From positions 2,294,001 through 2,358,000 of the forward strand of contig JAKULF010000005.1 of the NCBI GenBank assembly GCA_022661535.1: DNA of 64,000 nucleotides. Reading direction: 5' to 3'. Within the stretch, counting starts at the first letter, position 1; every line of letters begins with the position of its first letter. A model generated the notes under the pieces. That model did no database searches. It was not told the origin of the DNA and was given only the letters and a program-made list of their open reading frames with translations. Shown here in pieces: positions 22,098 to 37,368 of the stretch. The translations under genes were made by a program, and so were the position numbers. Source of the stretch: Eutypa lata (taxonomy: Eukaryota; Ascomycota; Sordariomycetes; Xylariales; Diatrypaceae).

Positions 22098-24242
22098 ATG
22101 GGGCTCTACGCGGCCTTACCAGAAGAGATACAGGAGGTTGATGTCATCATTGCCGGGGGTGAGTAAAAGTCCGATCACGGTGTCAGCACGACCTCCATGT
22201 GTGCGGTGAACATATAGATATCCAAGACTTAGCTGACAGAATGACTTTTTAAATCATAGGAGGGACTGCTGGATGTATTCTGGCGTCTAGACTCGCGGAT
22301 GCGGACCCTGGGCTCTCCATTCTGTTGATTGAACACGGATCCAACAACGAGGGCAACCCATTGATCTCTCATCCGCTCCTGTGGCGTGCTCACCTGCTGC
22401 CTCAGACCGGGACAACTATATACTACGTGTCGAAGAGTGAAACCCAGCTGGCAGAACGAGTGATTCCTGTAGCAAGCGGTGGAATTCTAGGTGGCGGTAG
22501 TTCTATCAACATTGCGATTTACACGCGCCCCCAAGGTATTGATTACGATGCGTGGAACGTGAAGGGATGGTCAGCGGATGATTTGCGGCCTTACATGAAC
22601 AAGGTAAGCTAAATGGGACTCTGTCACCGTCACTGGACGGTTACGAGTGATTGGAGCTAATCAGTTTCGTCCTTATCAGACCGAGACGTACCATGGCAAT
22701 GGGAATAAAGACCACCATGGGGTCAACGGACCGATCCAAATCTCTAGTGGAACTTACCGCCAAGTGGACGCGGAAGGCGACTTCATATCGGCTATGGCTC
22801 AAGTTGGCTATCCCCAGATCAGTGATTTGCAGGACCTTCGCTCAAACAATGGTGTCTCGCACTGTTTGAAATATGTGTCAGTCGACGGAAAACGGCAAGA
22901 CGTTGCACATATGTACTTGCACCCGAGACTCCAAGACGGCAAACACGAAAACCTACATGTGCTTGTTGAGTCGCAGGTAACCAAGGTCTTATTCGACAAA
23001 GCGAGCAAGAAAGCCATTGGAGTTGAGTACAGAGCAAATCCTGCCATTCAAAAGGACGCGGCCCAGCAAGGCCCACGCGAAATCAAAGCCAGGAAACTCG
23101 TCGTTCTATCTTGTGGAACTCTAGGTAACCCGGGAATTATCGAACGATCTGGTGTTGGTGATCCCAATGTCCTGGCAAAGGCGGGAGTTCCCGTCGTTGC
23201 GGATGTTCCTGGAGTAGGCCATGGGTATCAGGATCATCAAGTGATCTCATATCATTACAAATCGAGCGTTTCCAAGGAAGAAACCAGCGATATCGCCTTT
23301 ACGGATCCACCAGCCAGCATCGGAAAGCTCCTGATGAGTAATGACAAGATTTTAGGCTGGAATGGTTTCGATGCCTCTTCTAAAATCCGGCCAACTGAAG
23401 CGGAGGTTGATGCTCTCGGGCACGACTTTCGACAGGCCTGGGACAGGGACTACAGAACCGTTCCTGAGAAGCCTTTGTCAACGGTGCTCATGTCAAACGG
23501 GTAAGTCGTGAATACGAATTGTTAGCTGGCTAAGTCAGTTGCTGTACTAAGTCAAATCCCCACACAGTCTTCTTGGAGATCCAAGCACCGTCCCCCAAGG
23601 GTCGTACTTCTCTCTGGGTCTTTACAACGCATACCCTTATTCTAGGGGTCAAGTAGTAAGTCACACATATTCTTCTCCCAAGTCTTCGTTTTCCGATCAA
23701 TCACTCAGCAAACACTTACGCATGTGCCGAAATAGCATATCACGGGTCCGAATCCCGATGATCCTCTGGACTTCACGACCGGGTTCCTAGCAGATGACCA
23801 CGATATTGACTTGAAAACACACATCTGGGCGTACAAGAAGCAGCGTGAAGTAGCGCGACGCATGAAAGTATTCCAAGGCGAACTAGAAGGACACCAACCA
23901 AGCTTTGTATCAGGGTCGAAGGCAGCTGTTGCAGAACCCGTCCACGACAGCGCGGATGATATGATCAAGTACTCTGCAGATGACGACGCCGCCATCGGTG
24001 AGTGGGTGCGGAAGAACATCACCACGTGTTGGCATGGGTTGGGCACTTGTAAGATGGCGCCACGAGACCAGCAGAACTTGGGTGTGGTGGACGAGAGCCT
24101 CAACGTTTATGGCGTTCAGGGGTTGAAAATTGTGGATTTGAGTATTGCTCCAGGGAATGTTTCGGCGAACACGAACAATACTGCCATGACTATTGGAGAG
24201 AAGGCGGCGGACATAATCTCCAAGGAGTTAGGTCTTGCTTAG
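22098..24242 (+). CDS. GMC-family FAD oxidase, alcohol (methanol) oxidase type
   Basis: Exons 22098..22158, 22260..22603, 22680..23500, 23568..23655 and 23736..24242 give 606 aa. GMC alcohol oxidases transfer hydride from a primary alcohol to FAD and then to O2, giving an aldehyde and H2O2. The Rossmann FAD motif IIAGGGTAGCILASRL is at about 17, the GMC signature GGILGGGSSINIAIYTR at about 92, and the second signature GTLGNPGIIERSGVGD mid-protein. The C-terminal active-site pair is WHGLGTC (His) and NTNNTAM (Asn). MNKTETYHG at the exon 2/3 join matches the alcohol-oxidase subgroup and fixed that acceptor; the alternative (22665) would add five residues. The end ELGLA is not a classical peroxisomal signal, unlike yeast methanol oxidases. 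In this cluster an alcohol on the polyketide could be the substrate. Confidence 0.9.
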
Positions 24243-24688
24243 GGGTAACAGTCGGTGGTACGCGTTAGGCCACTATAGAGAGGCAATTCACAACTAGGTC
24301 TTGAAATAAATGATATTTGAAATCAATGGATAACTAATACTTACGACATGCTTCTTGCTTTTCTCCTTTGCGTGTTGCTTGTTGTCTCTATTTTAGTTAA
24401 TTTGATTCAAATATCTAGGTGCTTGCTCTACTAGAGAACGCTGTAAAGGATGTCACTTCCCCCATTACTTCCCCCAACAACAAATACACACTAGCCACGA
24501 TCGCGATCCCGAAAATGAGGCTACCTTACGATGTTTCATATTATCCTTTTAGTTTCAATATGGACCCTAATGGATTATCCATATCCGATATCCATCGGAA
24601 ACGGGTCTCGCATAGTCCCACTCATTGCGTGAATTTCCCCTCTTCCCGCCCCCTGGAGATATCCCACATAGAGTAACACGACTGCAGG
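24243..24688. other. Convergent spacer between GMC and GST genes
   Basis: This 446-bp spacer holds the 3' ends of two convergent genes. No repeat or further gene is seen. Confidence 0.55.
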
Positions 24689-25596
24689 CTATGGATGTGG
24701 AGATTGCTTGATCTTCTGATACGCCCTTTGGATCTCCGGCAGTTCAATCATATTTGATAACCATTTCGCGACGGCAGGGTATGGATCGAGGCTAACTTGA
24801 GCATAGCTATGCTGACGGACCCACGGCTCGTAGTGGAGGTCTACTGCTGTGATGCCGCCTGGGAGGATACTGCTCATATATAGTTAGTATTTTAGTGCTA
24901 AATATCTCTAGTATAGTCTGAGAGCTTGATATTCACTCGATAGTTATTGGCCCTAGAAATTGGCCTATGAAAATTCTAGATGGTTATGGAGTGTATGGTG
25001 GATTGGTGGGAGAAGTCTGAAGGTCCGGATGCTTACCTTTTGCCATCGGTCTTCTTCAGCTGTCCTTCAAGCACCCCATAGCAGCGCTGAGTTTGCTCGA
25101 CGTACCGATTTAGCGCATCTTCATTCTTGACGGCGTTGTAGTGACTATTACCACAATATGTCAGCAGGGTTCTTCCGCTCTCCACCTCAAATATCTCCAG
25201 CCTGACTCACCGGTACCAATTGGTCTGACCAGTCATTGGCCCTAACGTGGTGAGAAGGAAGTACTCCCATTTTTCAAAGTCGACCCTATCTTGCTCGCTG
25301 TCTCCGTGTGGACCTAGGATTTTATCGTCCTTGTCATATACCCTCTTCAAGTAATTCATGCACGCTCCGCTCTCCCAGCTGACAACGCCCGTATTGGGGT
25401 CTTCAAGTGCCGGGACACGGCCGTTCTCATTGATGGCTAAGAATTTGGCTCCCTTGACACCTGTCTCGGGATCGTTTCCAAAGTCCCACATCTTGATGGC
25501 GTATGGCAACTTTAGAAACTCCAGCGCGGCTGCGAGTTTGAAGGGGTTTGGACCCGTCGCATGCGCGTGCAACAATAGGGGCTGTAGGTTGGCCAT
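24689..25596 (-). CDS. Glutathione S-transferase, Ure2/theta-like
   Basis: Exons 25211..25596, 25037..25144 and 24689..24869 give 224 aa, the usual GST length. The thioredoxin-like N-terminal domain shows a TGPNPFKLAAALEFL helix (about 14), the cis-Pro strand NGRVPALEDPN (about 59) and the ESGACMNYL glutathione-binding turn (about 75), all typical of the Ure2-like class. The all-helical C-terminal domain has FEKWEYFLLTTLGPMTGQ. The enzyme conjugates glutathione to electrophiles or acts in isomerisation and detoxification. It is tail-to-tail with the GMC oxidase and head-on to the AT-rich block. A role in handling a reactive aldehyde product of the cluster is inferred only from position. Confidence 0.9.
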
Positions 25597-25930
25597 GGTG
25601 AGTAATTAGTGCTTTGATACGAGACTGAATAATGTTATTCGCCTTGGTAATCTGGATTGATTTTTGGATTACTTTCTTCCGCACCTATATAAAACTATCC
25701 GGAAGATCATTCCTACGCAGTTGTAATCAACATCGTCATATTAGTTAATCCTATGGGGACGTTGGAGGTACTATTACCCCAAAAAGTTGGAGATGCTGGG
25801 AGAGCTAGAATTGGAGACAATAGATTGCCGAATGAAATTATGACTAAGTAGATAAACCGACGCCCAAAATCGAAAGCTTACCTCGTGCTATTAGTCACGG
25901 CTAAATGAACGTTAATGTTGTATTAGTAAT
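25597..25930. other. GST promoter and left edge of AT-rich block
   Basis: Base composition changes from normal to extremely AT-rich across about 25,900-26,000. The segment 25,896-25,921 recurs near 39,617 (see repeat). The GST promoter must lie here, within about 330 bp of the element. Confidence 0.5.
25896..25921. repeat. 26-bp sequence shared with 39617-39642
   Basis: The two copies share 23 of 26 bases in the same orientation, including an identical 15-base core GCTAAATGAACGTTA. Two of three differences are G-to-A transitions. The copies bracket the AT island and the P450. They could be an edge of a repeat family or chance. Confidence 0.4.
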
Positions 25931-26069
25931 TGTAAGTGGGTTACGTGATTCGGTTATTAAATAGGTTTCTTTATTATTTAATTTAATAAAGAAATGTTTA
26001 AAAAATATAATTATAATTGCATTTTTATTTTTATTTTATTATTATAATACTTTTATTAATATATAAAAG
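25931..26069. repeat. Left terminal direct repeat (LTR candidate)
   Basis: This pairs base for base with 37369-37506 with about one indel. Shared landmarks are TTACGTGATT versus TTACGTAATT and the run TTTATTTTTATTTTATTATT. Nearly all differences are G-to-A or C-to-T in the right copy. The true outer boundary may lie a little further left. Confidence 0.75.
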
Positions 26070-27393
26070 TAAAATTTAAATAATTAAATTTCGTAAATTA
26101 CTTTAAAGATTTATTTTATTATTTAAAAATTAAAAAAAATACTTGTATTTTAATTGCTTTTTAATTATTTAAAAAAGTATTAAAATTATTATTTTTATTT
26201 TCGTATTAAATTTTTTAATTTTATATAATTTTTTTAATTAATTAAATTAATTTATATTTTAAATTAATTAAAAATTATATTTATTTATTTTTTTATTTTT
26301 TTATTAAAAAATTTATTATTTTATAATAATTAAAAGTTATTTATATATTTAATTATTATAATTTAAAAAAACGAAAAAAAATTAAAAATTTTTTTTTTTT
26401 AAAATAAAATATATTTATTATAAATAAAAATTAAATTTTTAATTTAAGTTTTTTCTTTTTAATATTAATTTACGTTATTTTAAATTCGTATAATATTTTT
26501 TATTTTATTTATATATTAAATTAATATAATCGTTTTTAAAAGTTTTTATTTATTTATTTTAAATTATTATTTATTTTATTTTTATTAAAATAATTTAATA
26601 TTTTTTATTTTTTAATTAAAGAAAATTATAATTATTAATTATTATAAATTAAATTATTTAAATAATTATATAAATTATTATTTTTTTTATTATATATATT
26701 ATAATTTTCGTTATAAATTTTAAATTTAAAACGATTTTAATTAAAATATTATACGTTATTTTAAAATATTTAATTAAAATTAAAAAGTTTATATAAATAA
26801 TTAAAAAATATAAAAGTATTTTAATTATTTTCGAATTAACGATTTAATTTATTAACTTTTTAAAATTAATTTTCGAATTAATAATTTTAAAATTTTATTA
26901 ATCGTTACGATATAAAAAAATACAACTTTTTATAAACTTTAAAGATTTTTTTTTAACTTTTAAAATCGATAAAATTTTGCTTTATAAGTTATAATTTATT
27001 ATATTAAATTTAAAAAATTTAATCGAAAAATTAAAATATAAATTATTAATAATAATAAAGTTATTTAAATTATTATAATATTTATTTTTATTTATAAACT
27101 TTATAATAAATTATATATTATAATAATTTAAATATTTAAAAAATTTAAAAAATATAAATTATTAAATTTAAATTTTTAACTTTATAATTTTATAATTTTA
27201 TAATTTAAAATTTAAACTTTAAATTTTATAAATTAATTATTATATATTACGAATTTTATAAATTTAATTATTATATTATAAGCTTTTTATATTAATTATT
27301 ATATATAAATCTTTTATTTAACTTTATATATATATTTAATTTTACGTTTATACGTAAATTTAATTAATTTATAATTAAATTAATTAATTAAAG

Positions 27394-27444
27394 TTATATT
27401 ATTTAATTATATTATTTAATTATATTATTTAATTATATTATTTT
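27394..27444. repeat. 13-bp tandem repeat inside AT island
   Basis: The unit TTATATTATTTAA is repeated about 3.9 times without mismatch. Surrounding DNA (27,150-27,960) is dense in imperfect TTATAAGTTATAAG-type motifs. This is likely the RIP-mutated remains of a repeat array in the original element. Confidence 0.8.
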
Positions 27445-30400
27445 AAAAGTTTTTAAATAATTAAAGCTTTAAAATTATAATTTATAAATTTATAAATTCG
27501 AAAAATAATTAATAAATAATTAATAAGTTTATAAGTTATAAGTTTATAAGTTTATAAGTTATTTTTATATAATTATTATAATTATTTATATATAATTATA
27601 AATTAATTATAAAGTAAATTTATAAGTTATTTAATTAATTATTATTATTTATAACTTTTAAATTTATAATTATTATAATTATTTATAATTATTATAATTA
27701 TTTATATATAATTATAAGTTAATTATAAATTTAAAAGCTATAAAATTATAAGTTATAAAGTAAATTTATAAATTATTTAATTATTATTATCGTATAATTA
27801 TTATAATTATTTATAATTATAAATTTATAAGTTATAAGTTTATAAATTTAAAAATTACAAGGTAAATTTATAAATTTAAAAGTTATAAATTTAAAAATTA
27901 TAAATTTAAAAGTTATAAGTTTAAAAGCTATAAAGTAAGTTTATAAGTTATAAGTAATTAAAATTAAATAATTTATAAAACTTAAAAAATATATTTAATA
28001 AAAATGTTAAATTTTTTTTAAAATTAATTAAAAAACCAACGTTAATTAACTTTAAATTAACTCGATATTAAGTTTTTATTAATTTAAAATCGATTAATTA
28101 TAAAAAAGTATTTTTATTAATATTTATTATTTATATTAACTTTATTTTTATTTCGAATTTTACGATTAATTTCGAAAAACATTAAAATAAAAAATCTTTT
28201 AAATTTAATTAATTTTTATATTAATTTTTAAATTTTTTATTATTAAAATAAATTAACTTATATTTAAAAAGTTTTTAAAATTTTTTTTTAAAAAGTATAT
28301 TAATAATTTAAAATTATATATAAAGAAATTAAACTTTATAATAAAAGAAAAAATTAAAAAAATTAAGTTTCGTTTTTTATTTAAAAATAATTTATAAAAT
28401 AATGCGAAGTTTTAATATTTATAATTTTTTAAATTTAAATAAGTAAAATATAATTTTTTAAAATTTAACTTTAATAAAAAAATCTTTATTTAAATAAAAA
28501 CGAACGATATTAAATTTATTTTAAAAATTAATAATTTTAAACGTAAATTAAAAAAAAAGCTTTTTATTTTTATAAAGTAAATTAATAAGTGTTTTTAAAA
28601 AGTTAACGATTATTAATTAATAAAGTTTTAAAATTAAATATATAAATATATATATTTAAATAAAAATTATAAAAATAAAATTTTATAAAATAAAGTTATT
28701 AATTATTTATTCGTTAAAAATAAAATTAACGATATTAATAAAATAAATAAACGTTATACGTTTTATAATATAAAAGATATTATTATTTTTTATAAAATAA
28801 TATTAAATTAAAAAAATAATTTTATTAATAAAGTTAAAAAATATATTAAAAGAATTAAATTAACGATTAAAAATACGATTTATAAATTAAAAATAATAAT
28901 TAAAAAAATAAAAGAAAATGAAATAATTTCGATTATATAAAGAAGTTAATAATTTTAAATTTCGATTACTTTATTATTAAAAACTTTTAAATTTATATTT
29001 ACTTTAAACGTTTAATATAATAAATAAATATATTAATTATTATAATAAATATATTTAATATAAATATTTTTAATAAATATATAAATATAATAAATTAATT
29101 AATAAAGTAAATAAAATAACGATTAATAAAGTTTAAGTTTTTTAAATTAAAAAAGTATAATTGCTTTTTTTATTTAATAAATTTAATATAATTTTAATAA
29201 TTATAAAAATAAAATACGTTTTATTTTCGTATATTATAATTATAATTATAAAGAATATATATTTTTTAATTATTTATATTTAAATTAATTATTTTAAATT
29301 ATTTATTAAATTCGAAATATTTATAATCGTAATAAATTAATTTCGAAGCCGTTAAAGTTTAAAAAAGTATTAAAATTCATTAATATAAAGATTAATTATA
29401 TAATTAAAAAAGAATTATAAGAATTTTTTAATTTAAATAAATATATAAATAATTTAAATAAAAAATTATTAAATGTTATTAAAAAATAATTATTTTTTTT
29501 TATTATTAAATTTATATAAAAGATTTAATATATAATACTTTTTTTATATATAAATATTAATAAAAATAAAAATATATTTCGACGAAAGTTTATTTTAAAT
29601 CGGCGATTTTTTTCGCTTAATTTATTAATTAAGTTTTAATATAATTTAATAAATCTTTATAAATTATTATTTAAATTAAAAAAAATTAATTTTTTTAATT
29701 TTAATTTTATAAATATAAGCGATTTTATATAACGCTTAATAAATGTTAAATTTCATTTACGTAAAAAGATTATAAAATTATAAAAATAAAGCGATATAAT
29801 TTCGATTTACGTATATAAGAATTACGTTAAAAATTAAATCGATATAAATAATTTATTTTATATAATTTTTTTTTAAATATTATTTAAAAATAATTTTTAA
29901 ATTAAAGTTTAATTATAAAAGCTTAATTTAATAAATAACTTAAATTATTTATAAAGAAATATAAGTTTAAAGTATTATTAAAATATCGTTTTTTAATATT
30001 TATATTATATTTTACTTATATATATATTAATATAAATAAGTTTAATTTTATTAATTAAATTAAAAATAATAATAATTAAATCTTTTTCGAATTTATTAAT
30101 AAAGAAATAAACGATATATTTATATATAAATGTTTTATTAATTAATTTTAATATCGTTATTAAATTAAAATTTAAAAAGCTTAAATTTTAAAAGAAATAT
30201 AAATTAAAAATAATTAATAATAATATTTCTTTAATTAATTATTAAGTAGTTTTTTTTTTATTATTAATAAAATTTTATTAATAATTAAAGCTTTTATTAT
30301 AAATATAAATAAGTTTTACGATTTATTATTAAATAAAAGTTAATTATAACAAAATTTCGTTAATATTAATTTTAAAATTAAATGTTTTATTTTTATTAAA

Positions 30401-33400
30401 ATCGATAAATAATTTTATATTTTTTTAATAAAATTTATAATTACGATTAATTTAATTTTAATAAAAAGAAAATCGATTTATAAAAAAATAACTTAATTAA
30501 TTTTTATAAAAGATATAAACTCGAAATTATTTAATATAAAAAATAATAATCTTTTAAATAATAATAATTTAAATTTTAAAAAATAAATAAATATTATCAT
30601 AAATTAATAAAAAGATTATTTAATATTATTAAATACGTCGTTATATAAAATTAAAAACGTTAAATTTAATTAAAAAATTAAAAAAAAACTTTAAAATAAA
30701 ATTAAGTTTTTATAAATTATAACTTTATAATTTATAATATTATTATTTAAGTTTAATTAAAACGAATTATATTTATTAAATTTATTATTATTATTTCGAA
30801 TTTTTTTATATCGTTAATTTTTAATTTTTTATTTTTTAATTTAAAAAGAAAAAAAATCGTTATATTATTACTTTTATTACGTTTATTTTTATTAAATAAA
30901 GTTTATTAAAAACAAATTTATAAATTATAAATTAAATCTTTAATTTACATTTAAATATTAATAATTAAACTTAAATATTTATTTAAGCATTTTCTTTTTA
31001 TATATTAAAAAATAAATTTAATAAATCTTTTTTAATTATTTCTTTTAATTTAAAATCGAAATCGTTAATAAAAAAAACGTTAATAATTTCTTTTAATAAT
31101 AACTTATTTTTATTTTTTATTCTTTATATTATATATTATAATTTCGATTATTTTATTTAAAATTTAAGACTTTTACGTTAAACGAAATTAATAATAAATT
31201 TACTTTTTATATTATTATATTTTTTTATAAATATTATTAATAATTAAAGTAAAATTAATTTAATTTTAAACGATATTAATAATAAAATATTAATTCTTAA
31301 TATTATATTATATAATAAAAGCTTTAAAGAAAGTTTTAAACTTTATTTAAAAAACGAAAAAGAAATATTATATATAATTAATATAAATTTAAATTTATAT
31401 AAATTAAAGTTATAAATTTATTTTTATAAAGTTATTATTAAATCCTTTATTATAACTTTTTAACTTCGAATTATAACTTTAATAAATTTAAAACGATTAA
31501 TTATAAATTAAAGATTATAACAAAAACCTTTATTAAATAACCTTTAATTTATAATTAACGATTAATTTAATAAATTTAAAATTATTATTAAATTAATAAT
31601 AAATATATTAAAAAAATAAGCTTTAATTAAACGATTATATTATACTTAATACGATTATTTTATTAAATCGTTTAATAATATTTAAAGCATAAATTTAATT
31701 AAATATTTTATTATTATTAATAAAAACGTTAAATTTTTTCGATTAAAATAATTTAAATATACGTTTAATAAAAAAAAATTTATTAATAAAATTTACTTTT
31801 AAATAAAAAAAATTAAACTTATATATTTAAAGTTAAATAAATAAAATGTATACTTTTAATTCTCGTTAAAGAAAAATAAAAATCGTTAAATCGTTTAAAA
31901 TTATAAATTAATTAACTTTATTATAATTAAACTTTAATAATTAATTTATAATTAAAATAATATATTTAATACTTTATTTTAAAAAAAACATAAAATTTTT
32001 AATTAAAATAACGTTTTTTATAAATATTAATTAATTAATATTTAAAAGATTAATTAATTTAAAACTTTATTTATTAATTTTAATAATTAATAATTTAATA
32101 TTTAAATATTATAAAAAATAATTAAATTAACATATATATATTATACTTTAAATAATTTAAAATTTAAAGAATAATTATTATTTAATAAAGCGAAAACTTA
32201 AAAACTAATATTATTTATATTAATAAATTATTACTTTAATTAAAATATTTCTTTTAACGTATTTATTAATAATTATAATATTTTCGTTAAAAGTTTTAAT
32301 AAAATATTTAATTTTCTTTATTATTATTATTTTCCTCGTTTAAACTTTATACTTATTAATATAATATTTAAAAAAAACCTTTTTATTTATAAATTTAATT
32401 AAAGCTTTAAAATTTAAACTTTTTTAAGAAAAGATTTAATTATTAAATAAATATTAAAATTAATTTAAAAATTAATTTTTAATCGAAAATTATTTTAAAA
32501 ATTAAAAAAAATTAAAAAAATTCTTTTATTTACTTTTTTATTTACGTATTTATATACTTAATTATATAAATTTTATTAAAATCTTTAAAAACGTTTATAT
32601 TAAACTTATTTAAAAAAAAACTTTTTTTAAAAAAAATTAATATAATAAAAAATTATTTTAAAACTTTTTTCTTAAAAAAAAACTTAAAAATAAACATTTA
32701 TTATTATATATTATAAAATTTAAAAATAAATTATTAAGAATTTAAATATTAATCGAAAATATTATTTAATAATTAATATATCATTAATAAAAACGAAAGA
32801 AATCCTTTTTTAACTTATTAATTAATTAATAAAAACCGTTATAATAAATACGTTAATGTTTTTAATTAACATTTTAATATTTTTTTCATTTAAGTTTTTA
32901 AACGTAAAAATTAAATATATTATTAAAAAAAAAAGCTTTAAAAATTATAAAATGCTTCGTTAAATATAAATAAATAATAATTAAATTACTTTATTTTATT
33001 ATATTATATATTAATCATTTAAATCTTTTTTAAATATTTAATATAAAAATAAATATATATAAAAAAAGTTTTACTTAAATCGAAAAATTAAATAAATATT
33101 AATTTATTATTTAATATAAGTCGAATATTATTAAAATCATTAAAATTATAAACGAATTTTTAAAATTAATCGAATTTATTTATTAATTAATTATTAAATT
33201 CGATATTAAAAAGCTCCTTTTTATTATATTAATTATAAAATAAATTTAAAAATAATCTTTTAATTAATTTAATTTTTAATCGATTTATATATTACTTTTT
33301 TCGAATTATTAAATAATAATAATTTTATAATTAATATAATAAAAACTAAACGAATTTTTAAATTATTTATAAAATTATATATAAAAACTAAATAATATAA

Positions 33401-36400
33401 CGATTTAATTCGTTATTTAATCTTAAAACTTAAATTCGTTAAATAATTTATTATTAATTAATAACGTTTATTTATTAAAAATGTAATTAAATATCGTATT
33501 ATTAATAACTTTTTATTTCGATTAAAAAATCATAATAATATAATAAAATATATTTTATTTAATAAAATTAATTTAACTTTTTTATAAATATACGATAAAT
33601 ATAATTATTATATTATAATAATTATTTTAAAAAATTTAATTTATAATTTTTAATAACTTATATAATATTTAAATATTATTAAATATTATTAACGTTATTA
33701 TATATATAACGAAACCGAATCGAAATTTTTTTTAATCGTTAAGTTAAAACGAATAATTTCGATAAAATTATAAAACTTAATCGGTATAAATTTTATAAGT
33801 TTTTTCGTTTTCGTTAAAATAAATAAAGTTAAATATATATTAATAATAATTAATTATTTTATTTAATTTATTTTTAAAATAATAATTAATAAAACATTTT
33901 AATTTAACGTTTTTAAGTTTTAAAAAATTTTATATAATATTTTTAAATACTTTTAATAAATATATATTAATAATAATAATTATTTTAAATACCTTTTAAT
34001 TAAAACATTTTTTAATTATTAAAAATCGAAATTTATTTATAATTCGATTTATTTAAAATAATTTTATAAAATAATTAAAAGAATAATTAAATTAATTATT
34101 ACTTAATTATATAAATAAACATTTAATATTAAATACGAAAAACTAAATAAATAACTTAATGCTTTATTTAAAATATTTATTAAAATTAATTTACGAATAA
34201 TAAAAAATTATAATTTATTATTTTTATAAATTATATTTAATTAAAAGATAAAACTTATAATTAAAATTTTAAATTATAATAATTTAATAATTATTATTAA
34301 TAAATTTAATAAAAAAGAAAAATATATTAATTAATAAAAAAATATAAATTAATAATATAAAAATTTTTAATAAAAAAAATATATATTAAAATATATTAAA
34401 AATCGAAATTAATAAATATAATAATTTTAAAGAAATAAATTTAAATTTAATATAAACGACGATTTTAAAGCTTTAAAATTATTATTTATTTAAATTAAGT
34501 TATTAAAAATATATTAAATTATATTTAATATTTTAATAAAAGTTATTAATTTTATTAAGAAAAATAAACCTTGTAAAATTTATATTAATAACTTTAAGCG
34601 TTTTAAATAAAGTATTTCATTTAATATTATATATTAATAAGAAAATATAATTACGAAATAAAAAAAAAAATTATTAAAAATAATTAATTTAAATATTTTA
34701 TATTTAAAAAAAAAAATTAACTTTAAATTTTAAATTAAAAAGTTAAAAAGTAATCTTTAATAAAAAAATAAAAATAATAAATAAAAAACTAAAATAACGA
34801 ATATTAAAGTTTTTTAATTATATTTTCTTATATTATTATTATTTTTTTATAATTATTTTATTAATTCTTAATTAATATTATTAAAAAAAATTAAAAAAAC
34901 GAATAATTAATATATAAAAAATATCTTTTAAAAATTATATATTTTTTTATATTATTATAAATACGTTTACTTTATTAATTTTACTTAATAATTAACTTAT
35001 CTTTAATTATCTTTTTAATAATTTAACTTTTTATAATTCTTTTTTTTTTAATTAATTCTTTTTAATTTTATTATTTTAATAATTAATTTTTAATTTTTTA
35101 AATATTTAATTTTTAAATAATCGATATTAATTATTTAAGTTATAAAGATTAAGATTTGTAAAATCCTTATTAATTTAACGATTTTATTATTTAAAATGCC
35201 TTTTAAAAAAATAATATTAACGTTTACGAAATTAAAAAAAATTAATATCGTAATTTTTATTATTAAAATAAATATAATTTATTTAAATAACGAAAAACGA
35301 ATTTAAATTATTATTACATTTAATAATTAAAAGAAATTATATATATTAAAGCTTATATTTTATTTATATTAATACTTTAAATTAATTAAAAAAAGAATTA
35401 ACGATAATTTTCTTTATATTTTCGATATAAATTAATTAATTATATTTTACATTATTCGTTTTAAAACTTTAAATAAAAAATTACTTAATTAATTATATAA
35501 AAAATATCTTTTAAATTAAATTTCGAAAAATTTAAATTTTTATAAATTAAATTAAACGAAATAATTTAATAATTTATATTAATTTTTATTTAACCGTTTT
35601 TAATTTAAATAAAAAAAACGATAATAATTAAATAAAAATTAAATAATTATATATTATAATTTAATTAAATAATTTATATAATTAAAATTATTAATAATTA
35701 TATAAATTATAATAAAAAATAATATTTATAAATATAATTCTTAATAAGTTTTTATAAAAGATTATTTTTATATCGAAATAATATTTTTCTTTAATATATT
35801 TTTTTTATAAATTAAAAAGTTTATCGATATGTATAATTAAATATATTATATTTAAAACTTAAAAATATAAAAGTTATTTAAATATTTTTTATTAAAATAA
35901 TAATAATCGTTAACGATTCGCTTAAATATAAAGTTTTAAATATATTTATTAAATTTTTTTATTTATATTTAAAGTTTAATACGAAAACTTTAAAAATTAC
36001 TACGAATATAAAAGCATTAAAAAAAATACGAATTATAATTAAAATTAAATTAAAAATTAATATTAAATTAAAAATCAAGATTTAATAATTAAGCTTAAAA
36101 TTAATAAAGCGATTTAAATTAAATTTAAATAAAGTTTTTAAATAAATTAATTAATAAAGTTAATAATATAATAAATAATATTTTTATTTTAAAAAATTAT
36201 TTTATTATATTATAATTATAAAAACTTTTAATAAAATAATAAAATTTAAATAATTATATTATTAAATTAAAATCGAAATTACTTTTAAACGATAAAAAAC
36301 CATTATTTAACGATAATATAAATAATTTAATTAATAAAATTAAAAAATTTATAAAAAAGATTTATATTTATATTATTATTTTAAATAATAAATACGAAAA

Positions 36401-37368
36401 AAAAATTCTTTAATTATTTAAAAATATTAATACTTTAATTAAAAATAATAATATTTTAATATATAAATGCAAAAAATTAAAGAATTAAATAATTTCGCTT
36501 AATTTATATATAAATTAAATATTAAATAAAATTAAAAAGTTAATTAATAATATTATTATTTTATATAAAAAAGCCAAAATTTTAAAAATTAATAAATTAT
36601 TAAAAAAATATTTAACGATTTTATTATTATAAAATATAAAAAATTAAATACTTTATTTTATAAATATTATATTAATTACGAAAAATTTATAATTATTTAT
36701 TAAAACCTTTAAATAAATACGTTACGTAAAAAAATATTAAATTAAAAAACATTTATAAATTAATAAAAAATTATTAATAAAAATTATTTAAATAAATTAA
36801 ATTTAATTAATAAAAATATTATTAATTTTATTATTTAATTTAAAAAATAAAAAAAGAAATTCGTTATATTAAAAAAAAATCGTTAATATTAAAAAATCTT
36901 TTATTAAAATTTAATTAATTAAAGCGTTTATTTTTTATAATTAAAATAAAATCGTTAAAATTATTAAATAACGAATTAATAATTTTAATAAAAAAATAAA
37001 TTTTTTAATTATTAAAAAAATTACATTAATATTAAATATTATAATTAACATTTATTATATTAAAAAATCGATTTCGTTTTTATTTTTACGTAAAAAAATT
37101 ATAATAATTTTTATAAAATATTTAAATTTTTATAATTTTTTATTAATTATTAATAAATTAAATATTATTAACTTTTAATTTTTTTAAAAACTAATTAAAA
37201 TAAAACTTTAAAAATAATAATAAATTTAAATAATATTAAATAATTAAAATTATTTAAAATTAATATAAATTACGAAAATTATATATATTATATAATTAAT
37301 AAAAATTCTTAATTTTTATTTTTTTCGTTTTATTAACGTAATAATTATTTACGAGTAATTTAATCGAA

